Shown: one piece after another, positions 1 through 6,696 of the stretch
Layout: each line of letters starts with the position of its first letter
Position numbering within the stretch: position 1 is the first letter of the stretch
NCBI GenBank assembly: GCA_937877165.1
Contig: CALEFO010000006.1
Coordinates: 1-9,234 of the forward strand
Direction of reading: 5' to 3'
Origin: an uncultured Lachnospiraceae bacterium
Lineage (GTDB): Bacteria > Bacillota > Clostridia > Lachnospirales > Lachnospiraceae
DNA length: 9,234 bases
Made by a program: the position numbers and the translations under genes
Notes under the pieces: generated by a model
Told to the model about the DNA's origin: nothing
Seen by the model: only the letters and a program-made list of their open reading frames with translations
The model's database searches: none

Positions 1-76
1 ACTCCCCCATTTTGTTCTTTTTCGTATAGGCCCGCACGGTGCGGACAACTTCCTGCTCTGCTTCCTGAATATTCAT
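1..76 (-). CDS. N-terminus of a probable MoxR-type AAA ATPase (partial, runs off the left edge)
   Basis: Only the first 25 codons are inside the window. The peptide begins MNIQEAEQEVVRTVRAYTKK and is then cut by the edge. This matches what I remember of the N-terminal helix of clostridial MoxR-family ATPases that partner DUF2201 VWA proteins, where a 'MNI..A..E....V.AY..K' helix comes before the Walker A motif. The Walker motifs themselves lie outside, so the family call rests on this short match plus the VWA gene upstream. ATG is at 74-76. An AGAAG about 5 nt before it is a fair ribosome binding site, and a GAAAGG lies further up. The gene is the last visible member of the minus-strand series and starts 79 bp after the acetyltransferase stop. 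MoxR ATPases usually work with a VWA protein as a chaperone or metal-insertion type machine. An unrelated small protein cannot be excluded. Confidence 0.55.
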   Translation of the reverse strand, partial: MNIQEAEQEVVRTVRAYTKKNKMGE

Positions 77-119
77 ACGTCTTCTTTTTCTGTTCCTTTC
101 GCTTCCTGCCGTTCACCCG

Positions 120-149
120 GAAAACCATTGGAGGCCGGCTTCCGTTTTC
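120..149 (-). other. Imperfect inverted repeat between the acetyltransferase and ATPase genes
   Basis: GAAAAC at 120-125 pairs with GTTTTC at 144-149. Inside lies a second, imperfect stem (GGAGG/CTTCC around a CCGG loop), with CATT unpaired on one side. It falls 7 bp after the acetyltransferase stop. There is no clean U-tract beyond the hairpin on the minus strand, so it is not a convincing terminator. It may reduce readthrough into the ATPase gene, protect an mRNA end, or mean nothing. Confidence 0.25.
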
Positions 150-155
150 AGAAAA

Positions 156-971
156 TCACCTCATCGGATGTCTGCTTAGCCAGTCTTGCACCGCCGGATC
201 CGCTGAGGACACATTGCCGCCGCGCTCACGGATCCTTTCCGACGCCATTTCCAGAAGCTCCTCCCGAACTCCCTTTCCTTCCCACTGTGGCGCGGCATAT
301 AACCGAACAATGCGGTAATTCCCTCTTGTCAGCTCCGGAAATTCAATCTCTGCCGACACCGTCCCGTCTGCCTCCTTCCGGCAAATCCGGTAGCGGCTCT
401 CCGTATAATTCATCCGGTTTTTTCTTCGGATTCTGTTCTGCAGATACATCGGCCGAAGGAGAACCTGCCAGTATTCCGTCCGTTTTACGCCAAGAAGCGG
501 AACGTCCGCGTCCCTCTGGATGTGATCTGGAACAAAGCCGAGCTTCTCCTGAACCCGCCTCGACTGTTCATTTCCCTCGTAGTAGCCACAGACCAGCCGC
601 TCCAGCCCAAGATCCTCAAAGCCATGCTGAACCAGCCTTCCTGCAGCCTCCGGCATGTAGCCGTTTCCCCAGAAGGGATGCCCGACCCAATAGCCGAGCT
701 CTGCCCGGCTGTCCGAATCCAGATAGCTTTCCATCTGAAGATTCTTCAGGCCAACACTTCCGAGCAGCCGCCCGTCCTCTTTCCGAACCACCGCATAGGT
801 CTCCGGCACGGCAAGGACATTCCGGATAATCTCTTCGGAATTTTCTTTGCTTGTGTGCATCGGCCATCCTGCTCTCGGACCGACCTCGGGATCCCTTGCC
901 AGTTCATACAGTGCCTCTGCGTCGCTTTCTTCCCAGGCTCTCAGGACCAGCCGCTCCGTTTCCAGTTCCAT
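156..971 (-). CDS. GNAT N-acetyltransferase (RimJ/RimL type) fused to a second, YjdJ-like acetyltransferase domain
   Basis: 271 residues in two parts. Residues 1-177 form a RimJ/RimL-like GNAT domain: it opens LETERLVLRAWEESD, has the acetyl-CoA-binding region GYWVGHPFWGNGYMPEAA at about 93-110, and the C-terminal helix NEQSRRVQEKLGF at 134-146. After a basic linker (about 178-186), residues 187-271 resemble the small YjdJ/Acetyltransf_CG family (PF14542), with an 'EIEFPEL' strand, an EGKGV pyrophosphate-binding-like turn at 231-235, and an ending 'WLSRHP'. In that small family a Cys normally sits before the last helix; here the aligned segment reads NVSSADPAV with no Cys. The domain may thus be inactive or act differently. 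The usual role of such enzymes is acetyl transfer to an amine; the substrate is unknown. The ATG at 969-971 follows an AGGAAGAAGGG stretch. The internal ATG at 411-413 begins domain two and could be an old gene boundary. The gene sits between the VWA and ATPase genes, an unusual place. Confidence 0.85.
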   Translation of the reverse strand: MELETERLVLRAWEESDAEALYELARDPEVGPRAGWPMHTSKENSEEIIRNVLAVPETYAVVRKEDGRLLGSVGLKNLQMESYLDSDSRAELGYWVGHPFWGNGYMPEAAGRLVQHGFEDLGLERLVCGYYEGNEQSRRVQEKLGFVPDHIQRDADVPLLGVKRTEYWQVLLRPMYLQNRIRRKNRMNYTESRYRICRKEADGTVSAEIEFPELTRGNYRIVRLYAAPQWEGKGVREELLEMASERIRERGGNVSSADPAVQDWLSRHPMR

Positions 972-1041
972 ATTCCGATTCCCTTCTTCCTCTCTCCTAG
1001 AAATTCCGTTCCCGAAAAATTTTTTAACACGATTTTTTGTT

Positions 1042-2376
1042 CTAAACGAACAGCTTCATCGCCCATGCCGGGACACCCGAGGTATCCGGATCCTCGCTTT
1101 TCACGAACACAAATGCCGTGTCGTAATCCGTCTGCTTTTTCGGATAGATTCCCTTTCCGTCGGTAAAATACATCAGTCCCCTGGGCTTCTCTATTTTCTT
1201 CTGCCTGCGCAGCTCCTCCACATAGGCAAAGGCCGGACGAAAATCCGTACCGAAGCCGCCCTTCAGGCCAAAATGCTTCGCATACTCTTCCATCTGCGAC
1301 AGCTCTGTGATTTCAATGTCATTCTGAACCTTGTCGTCACACTCAATGATGTGAATCCGGGTTCTGGTAAAAAAATGGTCCCCGCGAAGCAGCATGGACG
1401 CCGTCTCATTCAGGAATTCCTGCACCAGAAAATCCTGACAGGAAGCGGATGTGTCCAGCACAATAATCAGCTGCTCCACCTTCGTCGCCTCCCGGTATTC
1501 ATTCTCTTCGATCAGAGGCATATTGCCATACAGCTGCATTCCGTAGTTGTAGAAGCCGTAATCAAACGAATCCGGATCAACAAAGGATTCCTCCCGCGTA
1601 ACCGAAAAGCGCTTCAGGAATTCCCGATAGTCTGTCTTCTGCGATCCGTCGTACTGCAGATAGCGCAGGAAATTCCCGGTTCTGGTCCCTGCCTCTTTTC
1701 CCAGAGTCACTTCCAGCCGGACCTTGTTCGCAAGCTTCTTCCACTCCTCTTCATTCATGCGCTTCGTCGCAATCAGGGGAAGTGAAGCGCCCGCTGCCAT
1801 CGCCTGCGGCTCAGGATTCTCCGGTGCCTCCTGCTGATCCAGCCTCTCCCAGAAGCTGTGATCATCCATGCCAAACTCCGCTTCCATCAGGGCCTCCTGC
1901 GCGTAGTCGCGCTCCCCGGAGGTAAAGTACCGGTAGAGGCGCTGTGCGCTCAAAACCCCCGTCTTTTTCTGCAGCTTCTCATACCAGGCGCTTCTCTTCT
2001 CGCTGATCGGCCTCGCGATGGCCGGAATCTCCATGGAATCAATGACGGACTCCACGGCAATGTCACAGCAAAGCCCAAAAAGCTCACCATCCTCGTACTG
2101 TTTCCACGCGAACATATGGCGGAAAATACAGTGCAGGAGCATATGCAAATACACCCGCTTCAGCCAGAATGGGTGCTCGATGTATTTCGTCATCAGGCAT
2201 TTCGGGTTGAAACGAATGCAGGCCGCATCTGTTCCGACTGTCGTTGTGGACAGATCCATCACAGGAAACAGGCTTCCCAGAGCAGGCCCCAGAAAATGCA
2301 TGGACAGGTACAGCTCCGTTCGTGTTTCTGAGAGAATTCTCTCTCCGATGTTGCGCAGTACTTCACGATATTCCAT
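1042..2376 (-). CDS. VWA-like DUF2201-family protein with degenerate N-terminal metallopeptidase-like domain
   Basis: 444 residues. Residues 1 to about 300 match the DUF2201 N-terminal putative metallopeptidase region (PF13203-like). At the place of the HExxH zinc motif this protein has HMLLH (78-82), followed by CIFRH, so the catalytic Glu is Met and peptidase activity is unlikely. Residues about 302-444 are the VWA-like domain (PF09967-like) with a complete MIDAS set: DTSAS at 308-312, the Thr of GGFGTDFRP at 377, and the Asp of YFTDGKG at 406. It ends in PAWAMKLFV, close to the usual C-terminus of this family as I recall it. No signal peptide or membrane helix is seen, so it is cytoplasmic. 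Such proteins are usually paired with a MoxR-type AAA ATPase, and a fitting N-terminus lies two genes downstream. ATG is at 2374-2376; upstream are GAAGG at 15 nt and a closer GAAG. It follows the LRR gene by 46 bp. Confidence 0.88.
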   Translation of the reverse strand: MEYREVLRNIGERILSETRTELYLSMHFLGPALGSLFPVMDLSTTTVGTDAACIRFNPKCLMTKYIEHPFWLKRVYLHMLLHCIFRHMFAWKQYEDGELFGLCCDIAVESVIDSMEIPAIARPISEKRSAWYEKLQKKTGVLSAQRLYRYFTSGERDYAQEALMEAEFGMDDHSFWERLDQQEAPENPEPQAMAAGASLPLIATKRMNEEEWKKLANKVRLEVTLGKEAGTRTGNFLRYLQYDGSQKTDYREFLKRFSVTREESFVDPDSFDYGFYNYGMQLYGNMPLIEENEYREATKVEQLIIVLDTSASCQDFLVQEFLNETASMLLRGDHFFTRTRIHIIECDDKVQNDIEITELSQMEEYAKHFGLKGGFGTDFRPAFAYVEELRRQKKIEKPRGLMYFTDGKGIYPKKQTDYDTAFVFVKSEDPDTSGVPAWAMKLFV

Positions 2377-2422
2377 CGATTCTTCGTTTTACCTTCTCAA
2401 TTTACAGGAATGCTGCCTTCTG

Positions 2423-3334
2423 CTACCACTCAAGGCTGAGGGCTGCTCCCCCGCCCTCGTTCTTTTGAAGTTCCCCGCGGTATTCCATCAGAAGGGAGCA
2501 GAGCTCTGTTCTCTCATGATCCGCCGCTTCCTTCAGCGCAGCATCCAGCCCGCGTTCTCCAATCAGTCCGCGCTGCGTCATGAGCCTTGTCTCAGACACG
2601 GAACTGTTCCTTTCATCCTCGCGGATCAGATAGCTCAGTGCCTTTTCGTCATTGCCCCGAAGAAACGTTTCATAGCCCTCCCGGGCCGTTTCCGAGAGCT
2701 CTGCCGGATACAAAAGCCGGCCGAACGCAATCTGTGCCGCCACATCGAAGTCATAATCCGTCAGCCTGCCAAGAAGCCGGTCATAGCCCGCAAGATCCAG
2801 GAGCTTCTTCCCTACGCATTCGCGGTATGCCATTCCGGCTCCTTCAATGGAGAAATGAATGGCCCTGGCCATGGTATCTTCCTTCGCCTCATTGACATAT
2901 TCCGGAAAGGTCAGGCGGATCTGCTCCATCCCCTCCGGATCCAGGAGCCGGAATGTCAAGGTGACATCCACATCCTGCAGCATGGAACGAATAATGACAT
3001 AATTTTCCGGCTGCACACAGTGCACTGCAATTTGCCCAAGAGAAGGGCACTGGCGGATCACGCCGTCGTAATAATCATCCGTCGTATTATACAGCTCCAA
3101 GGTCTTCAGCTGCGGGCAGTTGTAGAAGGCAAACGGCCGGATTGTCACAAGACTCTCCGGCAGCGCAGCGCTCCGTATATCCTTTCTTCCGGAAAAAGCA
3201 TGTGCCGCGATGCTGCGAACCGGCAGTCCTTCGATTGTCTCCGGAATCATAAGATCCGGAATCTTTCCCTCATAGCCGCTTATCTGTGCAGCCTCTTGTC
3301 CCTGCCAGGTTATCTTTTCCCAGATAAATCCCAT
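2423..3334 (-). CDS. BspA-type leucine-rich-repeat protein with helical, ankyrin-like C-terminus
   Basis: 303 residues from the preferred start. After a short N-terminal strand region (MGFIWEKITWQGQEA), residues about 20-115 carry LRR_5/BspA-type repeats: 'IPETIEGLPVRSIAAHAFSG', 'LPESLVTIRPFAFYNCPQLK', then 'YDGVIRQCPSL'. The rest is mainly helical. Its end (RGLDAALKEAADHERTELCS and following) resembles a terminal ankyrin repeat. No signal peptide is present, unlike surface BspA proteins, so a cytoplasmic scaffold or adaptor role is likely. A TTG at 3359-3361 would add nine residues but has no Shine-Dalgarno; the ATG at 3332-3334 has AGAGAGGA six bases before it. The gene begins 33 bp after the Crp-type regulator stop and precedes the VWA gene by 46 bp, so the three are probably co-transcribed. 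The function is unknown; the link to the VWA/ATPase pair is by position. Confidence 0.85.
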   Translation of the reverse strand: MGFIWEKITWQGQEAAQISGYEGKIPDLMIPETIEGLPVRSIAAHAFSGRKDIRSAALPESLVTIRPFAFYNCPQLKTLELYNTTDDYYDGVIRQCPSLGQIAVHCVQPENYVIIRSMLQDVDVTLTFRLLDPEGMEQIRLTFPEYVNEAKEDTMARAIHFSIEGAGMAYRECVGKKLLDLAGYDRLLGRLTDYDFDVAAQIAFGRLLYPAELSETAREGYETFLRGNDEKALSYLIREDERNSSVSETRLMTQRGLIGERGLDAALKEAADHERTELCSLLMEYRGELQKNEGGGAALSLEW

Positions 3335-3340
3335 ATGGAT

Positions 3341-3348
3341 TCCTCTCT
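3341..3348 (-). promoter_or_regulatory. Ribosome binding site that sets the LRR gene start
   Basis: On the minus strand AGAGAGGA lies six bases before the ATG at 3332-3334. The in-frame TTG further upstream (3359-3361) has only CCGGCTGCTGTAACCGGAT before it, with no Shine-Dalgarno, so the ATG start is favoured. Confidence 0.7.
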
Positions 3349-3367
3349 GAGGCAAAATCAAATCCGG

Positions 3368-4057
3368 TTACAGCAGCCGGATTCTCCTTCCCTCCACCTG
3401 AATCAGTCCGTCCTCTTCCATCCGATGCAGCTCCCGTGACATCGCACTGCGGTTCAGTCCCAGGAATTCCGCCATCTTGGTCTTAGAAAATGGAAGCGTG
3501 ATGATGCCCTTGGAGGATGCAGGGAGCGAGGCAAAATAAATCAGGATCCGATCCCGGACTCCCTTCTGGCTGAGGATCCGCACCTTCTCGTTCAGGAAGG
3601 CATTGGTGTGGGCCATGTTGTCCAGAAGATTGACCAGCATGGTGTGATGATGGTAAGGAGAGACGCAGCAGCCCCCGCACTGTCCCTGTCCGAGAAGCGG
3701 CTGCAGATCAAACTGCAGGCAGACACTGTCACAGGCAGCGGAAAGCTGGATGGTACTGATGCTGTCCGGGATGCAGGCGAAGGATTCGCCGAGAAGATCC
3801 CCCGGCCAGAAAAGCTTCAGCGTTATCTGATCGAAGGTTGCCGTCTGAAATGTGCTGACAAGACTCCCCTCCAGAAGATAATATGCATAGCGGAACGGAT
3901 CTCCGAGTGAAAGAAGAATGGAGTCCCTGGGGACCTGCAGGACGCGTGCCCCGATGCACGCAAAAGCAGCCTCATACTGCTCCTCCGGCACTTCCTTCAG
4001 GAGAGGACATTTGCGAACCAGAGACATATAAGGCTGCAGCTGCAACATAAGAGACAT
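3368..4057 (-). CDS. Crp/Fnr-family transcriptional regulator
   Basis: 229 residues with the standard Crp/Fnr layout. Residues about 15-120 form a cyclic-nucleotide-binding-type beta-roll (LLEGSLVSTFQ at 61-71, FWPGDLLGESFA at 83-94). A long dimer helix follows (about 138-165), then a winged helix-turn-helix (KTKMAEFLGLNRSAMSREL, about 192-210, then RMEEDGLIQVEGRRIRLL to the end). The cAMP-binding residues of true Crp are not evident. Odd feature: a CGGCC cluster (C127, C130, C131) and a run of three His (136-138) sit between the effector domain and the dimer helix, a place suited to metal, redox or haem sensing; this is inference. The ATG at 4055-4057 has GGGAGG about six bases before it. 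A strong terminator of the preceding operon ends only 17 nt upstream of the start codon, so the gene needs readthrough or a promoter inside the radical SAM gene. It heads the LRR/VWA/acetyltransferase/ATPase series and may regulate it. Confidence 0.9.
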   Translation of the reverse strand: MSLMLQLQPYMSLVRKCPLLKEVPEEQYEAAFACIGARVLQVPRDSILLSLGDPFRYAYYLLEGSLVSTFQTATFDQITLKLFWPGDLLGESFACIPDSISTIQLSAACDSVCLQFDLQPLLGQGQCGGCCVSPYHHHTMLVNLLDNMAHTNAFLNEKVRILSQKGVRDRILIYFASLPASSKGIITLPFSKTKMAEFLGLNRSAMSRELHRMEEDGLIQVEGRRIRLL

Positions 4058-4074
4058 TTGGCGCCTCCCGACTT

Positions 4075-4103
4075 AAAAACAGGAAAAGGCGGCATCAGCC
4101 GCC
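4075..4103 (-). terminator. Intrinsic terminator of the oxidoreductase-radical SAM operon
   Basis: On the minus strand, GGCGGC pairs perfectly with GCCGCC around a TGAT loop (4088-4103). It is followed by TTTT (4084-4087), CCTG and TTTTT (4075-4079). It begins 9 bp past the radical SAM stop codon and matches a rho-independent terminator well. It lies inside the leader of the Crp-type gene. Confidence 0.88.
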
Positions 4104-4112
4104 CTCTCTCCA

Positions 4113-5108
4113 TCACTTGGACTTTTTATCGTTTTTCTCTTCGCCGCCGGTGCGGTTCGCACCTTCAATATCTCCGGCGAGAATCTTCTTGCTGATCTGA
4201 TTGCGGAACCCGGCATCAATGAAATCACAGTACTTACAGAACGGATACTGATTCCTCCCCTTTGCCACCGCCTTGCGGACAGCGGTGAGTTTCGGGCCGC
4301 TCCAGCACTCACGGAGAGTCTGCGTGTTCAGATCGCCGAGATCCGTGACCTCCAGGTTATCGCAGCAGCAGATGCCAACCTTGCCGTTCGGCGTAATCCA
4401 AAGATCCGTGAACGGAAGAAGACAGGACTGCGTATATTCCTTCTGGGTTGCCTTCTTGTTCGGGGAGGATCCGGCGCGGTTGGTCAGGACCTCCTGCAGA
4501 TAGCGCATCTGGATCACAATCTCAATGTCTTTGAACTCATCCTCGTGTGCGCGGACATAATTGTAAATTTCCTGAATGTTGTCGTGCAGCTTGTACTCAT
4601 TGGCATAATTGTTGATGATCAGCTGATTGATATAAGGCTGCACCTCGCGGATCTTGTCAATCGTCAGGATCAGGCCGTTGGTGGACATGAAAATAAAGCT
4701 GTTCGGAAGCTTTTCTCTCGCATATTTGTGAAGCTCCACGATCCGGGGATCCAGGAGTGGCTCATTATTGCCATACAGCGTCAGGTGTCCCTCGTAGCCC
4801 CAGTCTGCAAGCTGATCGATGATCGAGCGATAGAGACCATCCTCAATCTTCATAAACGGCCGCTTCTCCGCGTGCACATTTGCGGTGCAGAACGCGCAGG
4901 TGGAATTGCAGCGGTTGATGGTTTCAATGTTCACAACCTGCGGCATCGGGGTCTCCTCCTGCTCCAGAAACCACTTGATGTACTGATCCTGAATGGTTCC
5001 CCGCGTCATGAACTGAAGCTTCAGATAGGCGCTGCTGGCCAGATTAGGTGCAATCCTCCTTGCCTCAAAGCCGAATTTTCCAAGAAAACTGCTGATACGA
5101 ATACTCAT
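4113..5108 (-). CDS. Radical SAM/SPASM-domain protein
   Basis: 331 residues. The [4Fe-4S]-SAM motif CxxxCxxC is C67-C71-C74 (NRCNSTCAFC), on the first strand of a radical SAM barrel. The glycine-rich region LTLYGNNEPLLDP (109-121) corresponds to the usual 'GGEP' SAM-binding motif. A C-terminal SPASM-like part holds further Cys: C229 (SCLLPF), a triple Cys 247-249 (ICCCDN), C268, and C291/C294 (PFCKYCDF), likely ligands for an auxiliary Fe-S cluster. The tail is charged (GGEEKNDKKSK). The reading frame stays open upstream to 5363, but the first 85 codons overlap the oxidoreductase and look like an antisense-type shadow. The ATG at 5106-5108 has AAGGAAGGA five bases before it and is the true start. 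It starts 13 bp after the oxidoreductase stop and ends just before a strong terminator. SPASM enzymes modify peptides, sugars or other small molecules; no substrate peptide is seen here, and the neighbours suggest glycan or lipid chemistry. Confidence 0.9.
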   Translation of the reverse strand: MSIRISSFLGKFGFEARRIAPNLASSAYLKLQFMTRGTIQDQYIKWFLEQEETPMPQVVNIETINRCNSTCAFCTANVHAEKRPFMKIEDGLYRSIIDQLADWGYEGHLTLYGNNEPLLDPRIVELHKYAREKLPNSFIFMSTNGLILTIDKIREVQPYINQLIINNYANEYKLHDNIQEIYNYVRAHEDEFKDIEIVIQMRYLQEVLTNRAGSSPNKKATQKEYTQSCLLPFTDLWITPNGKVGICCCDNLEVTDLGDLNTQTLRECWSGPKLTAVRKAVAKGRNQYPFCKYCDFIDAGFRNQISKKILAGDIEGANRTGGEEKNDKKSK

Positions 5109-5113
5109 ATCCG

Positions 5114-5122
5114 TCCTTCCTT
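5114..5122 (-). promoter_or_regulatory. Ribosome binding site of the radical SAM gene, touching the upstream stop codon
   Basis: AAGGAAGGA on the minus strand, five bases before the ATG at 5106-5108. Its first base is shared with the TAA stop of the oxidoreductase (5122-5124), which suggests translational coupling. It also rules out the longer upstream frame as the real start. Confidence 0.75.
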
Positions 5123-6696
5123 TAATCCACTTCCACCGTGCTGTTCTCTTCCACGGCCTCGTGATATTCCTTCTCCGTATTGACACTCCAGACGTTGGAA
5201 CGATCTGTGATTCCTGCCACAATATCCTTGACCGCCTCAAAGCTGGTGCACATGGAATGATCGATGTTGTTGTAGCGGTGCTGTCCGTTTCGTCCGACGC
5301 AGAACAGGTTCGGGATGGAATCCAGATACTCCCGGAGCTTGTCCATCTCATCGTAAGTGTCAAAATATGCCGGATATGCCTTCTTCACGCGCTCCACATG
5401 GTAATCGAGCACATCGGACTCGCTGGTGATGAGACCGAGCTTAACCATCTCGGAAATGCCAAGGTGCGCAAAATCGTCATCGCTCATAGACCAGAGCTGA
5501 TCGCCCTCATTGCAGAAGTACTCCAACCCCATCCAGACAGTGTGGTCCAGATCCTTTACAAGGTACGGAGACCAGTTGTTGTAAATCTGGAAGCGGCCCA
5601 TCGTCACGCTTCTGTCATGAACATATACCCAGTTGTCCGGCACGATATTGCCAATGGTCTTGTTCTTCGTGCGGTTCTCCAGATTCAGATGATCAATGAG
5701 AACGCCGACCGTCATGTAATCGCGGTACGGAAGTCCCGCCGCAATTCTCGCGGGATCCTTCGGAACATCATTCATGCCTGCAACAAGGTCGCGGATCGGC
5801 ATGGAGGAAATTACATAGTCTCCACTCACCGTGATCTCCCTGCCATCCTTTTCATAGACAACACCGGTCAGAATATTGTCGGCATTCTTGAGAATCCGTG
5901 TGACCTTGGCTCCCGTCAGGATCGTTCCGCCCTTCTTGCGGACTTCCTGTGCGGTAACATCCCAGAGCTCGCCCGGTCCCAGCTTTGGATAGCTGAACTC
6001 TTCGATCAGGGATGTCTCCACCTTGCGGTTTTTCTTGTGGAACATCTTGCCCAGAGCATCCTTCAGGACAGCCGAAATGGACACGCCCTTGACGCGCTGT
6101 GCGCCCCAGGACGGATCAATCTGGGAAGGATGGCGTCCCCACAGATTCTCCGTATAGTGCTCAAAGAACATGGAATAGAGCTTCTTCCCGAAACGGTTGA
6201 TGTAGAAGTCCTCCAGTGAATTCTCCTTGCGCGGGAAGATCCTTGCCTTGATGTAGGAGAATCCGACCACAATGGTGGTGCCAAGTCCCATATTCGCGAA
6301 GGTCTCCGGCTTCAGAGAAATCGGATAATCGAAAAACCTGCTGTTAAAGAAGATGCGGCTGACGCGGTTGCGGCGCAGCATGACGCGGTCGGTCTTCTCC
6401 GGATCCGGGCCGCCCTCCATCAATGTGACGTTCCTTCCGAGCTTCCGGTCATCATAGGCAGGAGCTCCCTGACGGGGAAGCATCCTGTCCCACCAGGCAT
6501 TGACCTCCGGAACCTTAGAGAAAAAGCGGTGGCCGCCCATATCCATCCGATTGCCCTTGTAGTCGACCGTGCGGGAAATGCCTCCGAATTTCTCAGACTC
6601 CTCGAATACCGTGACCTCATACCCCTCGTGCTGCAGAAGCTCATAGGCCGCCGTAAGTCCCGCAGGACCTGCACCGATGATCAGAACCTTTTTCAT
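5122..6696 (-). CDS. FAD/NAD(P)-binding oxidoreductase, UDP-galactopyranose-mutase/HemY-like
   Basis: 524 residues. The N-terminal Rossmann dinucleotide-binding motif is GAGPAGL (8-14), followed by the acidic end of strand two (VTVFEESEKFGG, 28-39) and the family segment MDMGGHRFFSK (51-61). Mid-protein NLWGRHPSQIDPSWGAQRVKG (about 184-204) is the substrate-domain signature of the FAD-dependent amine-oxidase/UDP-galactopyranose-mutase-like group. The C-terminal FAD-contact motif FCVGRNGQHRYNNIDHSM (465-482) is intact. It is longer than typical UDP-galactopyranose mutase (about 370-400 residues), so it is better named a Glf-like or COG1232-type oxidoreductase than Glf itself. Such proteins occur in exopolysaccharide and cell-wall glycan clusters in Firmicutes, and a sugar or polyprenyl-linked substrate is plausible but unproven. 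The ATG at 6694-6696 has AAGGAG (6705-6710) eight bases before it. It is the first gene of a two-gene operon with the radical SAM enzyme and divergent from the DUF6077-type gene. Confidence 0.9.
   Translation of the reverse strand: MKKVLIIGAGPAGLTAAYELLQHEGYEVTVFEESEKFGGISRTVDYKGNRMDMGGHRFFSKVPEVNAWWDRMLPRQGAPAYDDRKLGRNVTLMEGGPDPEKTDRVMLRRNRVSRIFFNSRFFDYPISLKPETFANMGLGTTIVVGFSYIKARIFPRKENSLEDFYINRFGKKLYSMFFEHYTENLWGRHPSQIDPSWGAQRVKGVSISAVLKDALGKMFHKKNRKVETSLIEEFSYPKLGPGELWDVTAQEVRKKGGTILTGAKVTRILKNADNILTGVVYEKDGREITVSGDYVISSMPIRDLVAGMNDVPKDPARIAAGLPYRDYMTVGVLIDHLNLENRTKNKTIGNIVPDNWVYVHDRSVTMGRFQIYNNWSPYLVKDLDHTVWMGLEYFCNEGDQLWSMSDDDFAHLGISEMVKLGLITSESDVLDYHVERVKKAYPAYFDTYDEMDKLREYLDSIPNLFCVGRNGQHRYNNIDHSMCTSFEAVKDIVAGITDRSNVWSVNTEKEYHEAVEENSTVEVD

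Noticed and set aside
128..829. A 233-codon plus-strand open frame opposite the acetyltransferase
   Set aside because: The composition is Pro/Ser/Arg-rich and of low complexity, typical of antisense reading, and the opposite strand encodes a clear GNAT protein.
2018..3439. A 473-codon plus-strand open frame opposite the LRR and VWA genes
   Set aside because: It has no recognisable domain or proper ribosome binding site, and it crosses two well-supported minus-strand genes. It is a GC-driven antisense shadow.
4149..4163. Perfect inverted repeat GGTGCG-GTT-CGCACC near the end of the radical SAM gene
   Set aside because: It is inside coding sequence, short, and has no U-tract; probably chance in GC-rich codons.
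5109..5363. 85-residue N-terminal extension of the radical SAM protein
   Set aside because: It overlaps the oxidoreductase gene, has a Ser/Arg/Thr-rich composition, and a strong ribosome binding site precedes the internal ATG at 5106-5108.
5161..6219. A 352-codon plus-strand open frame opposite the oxidoreductase
   Set aside because: It shows no family signal, and the minus strand holds an intact flavoprotein with all motifs.
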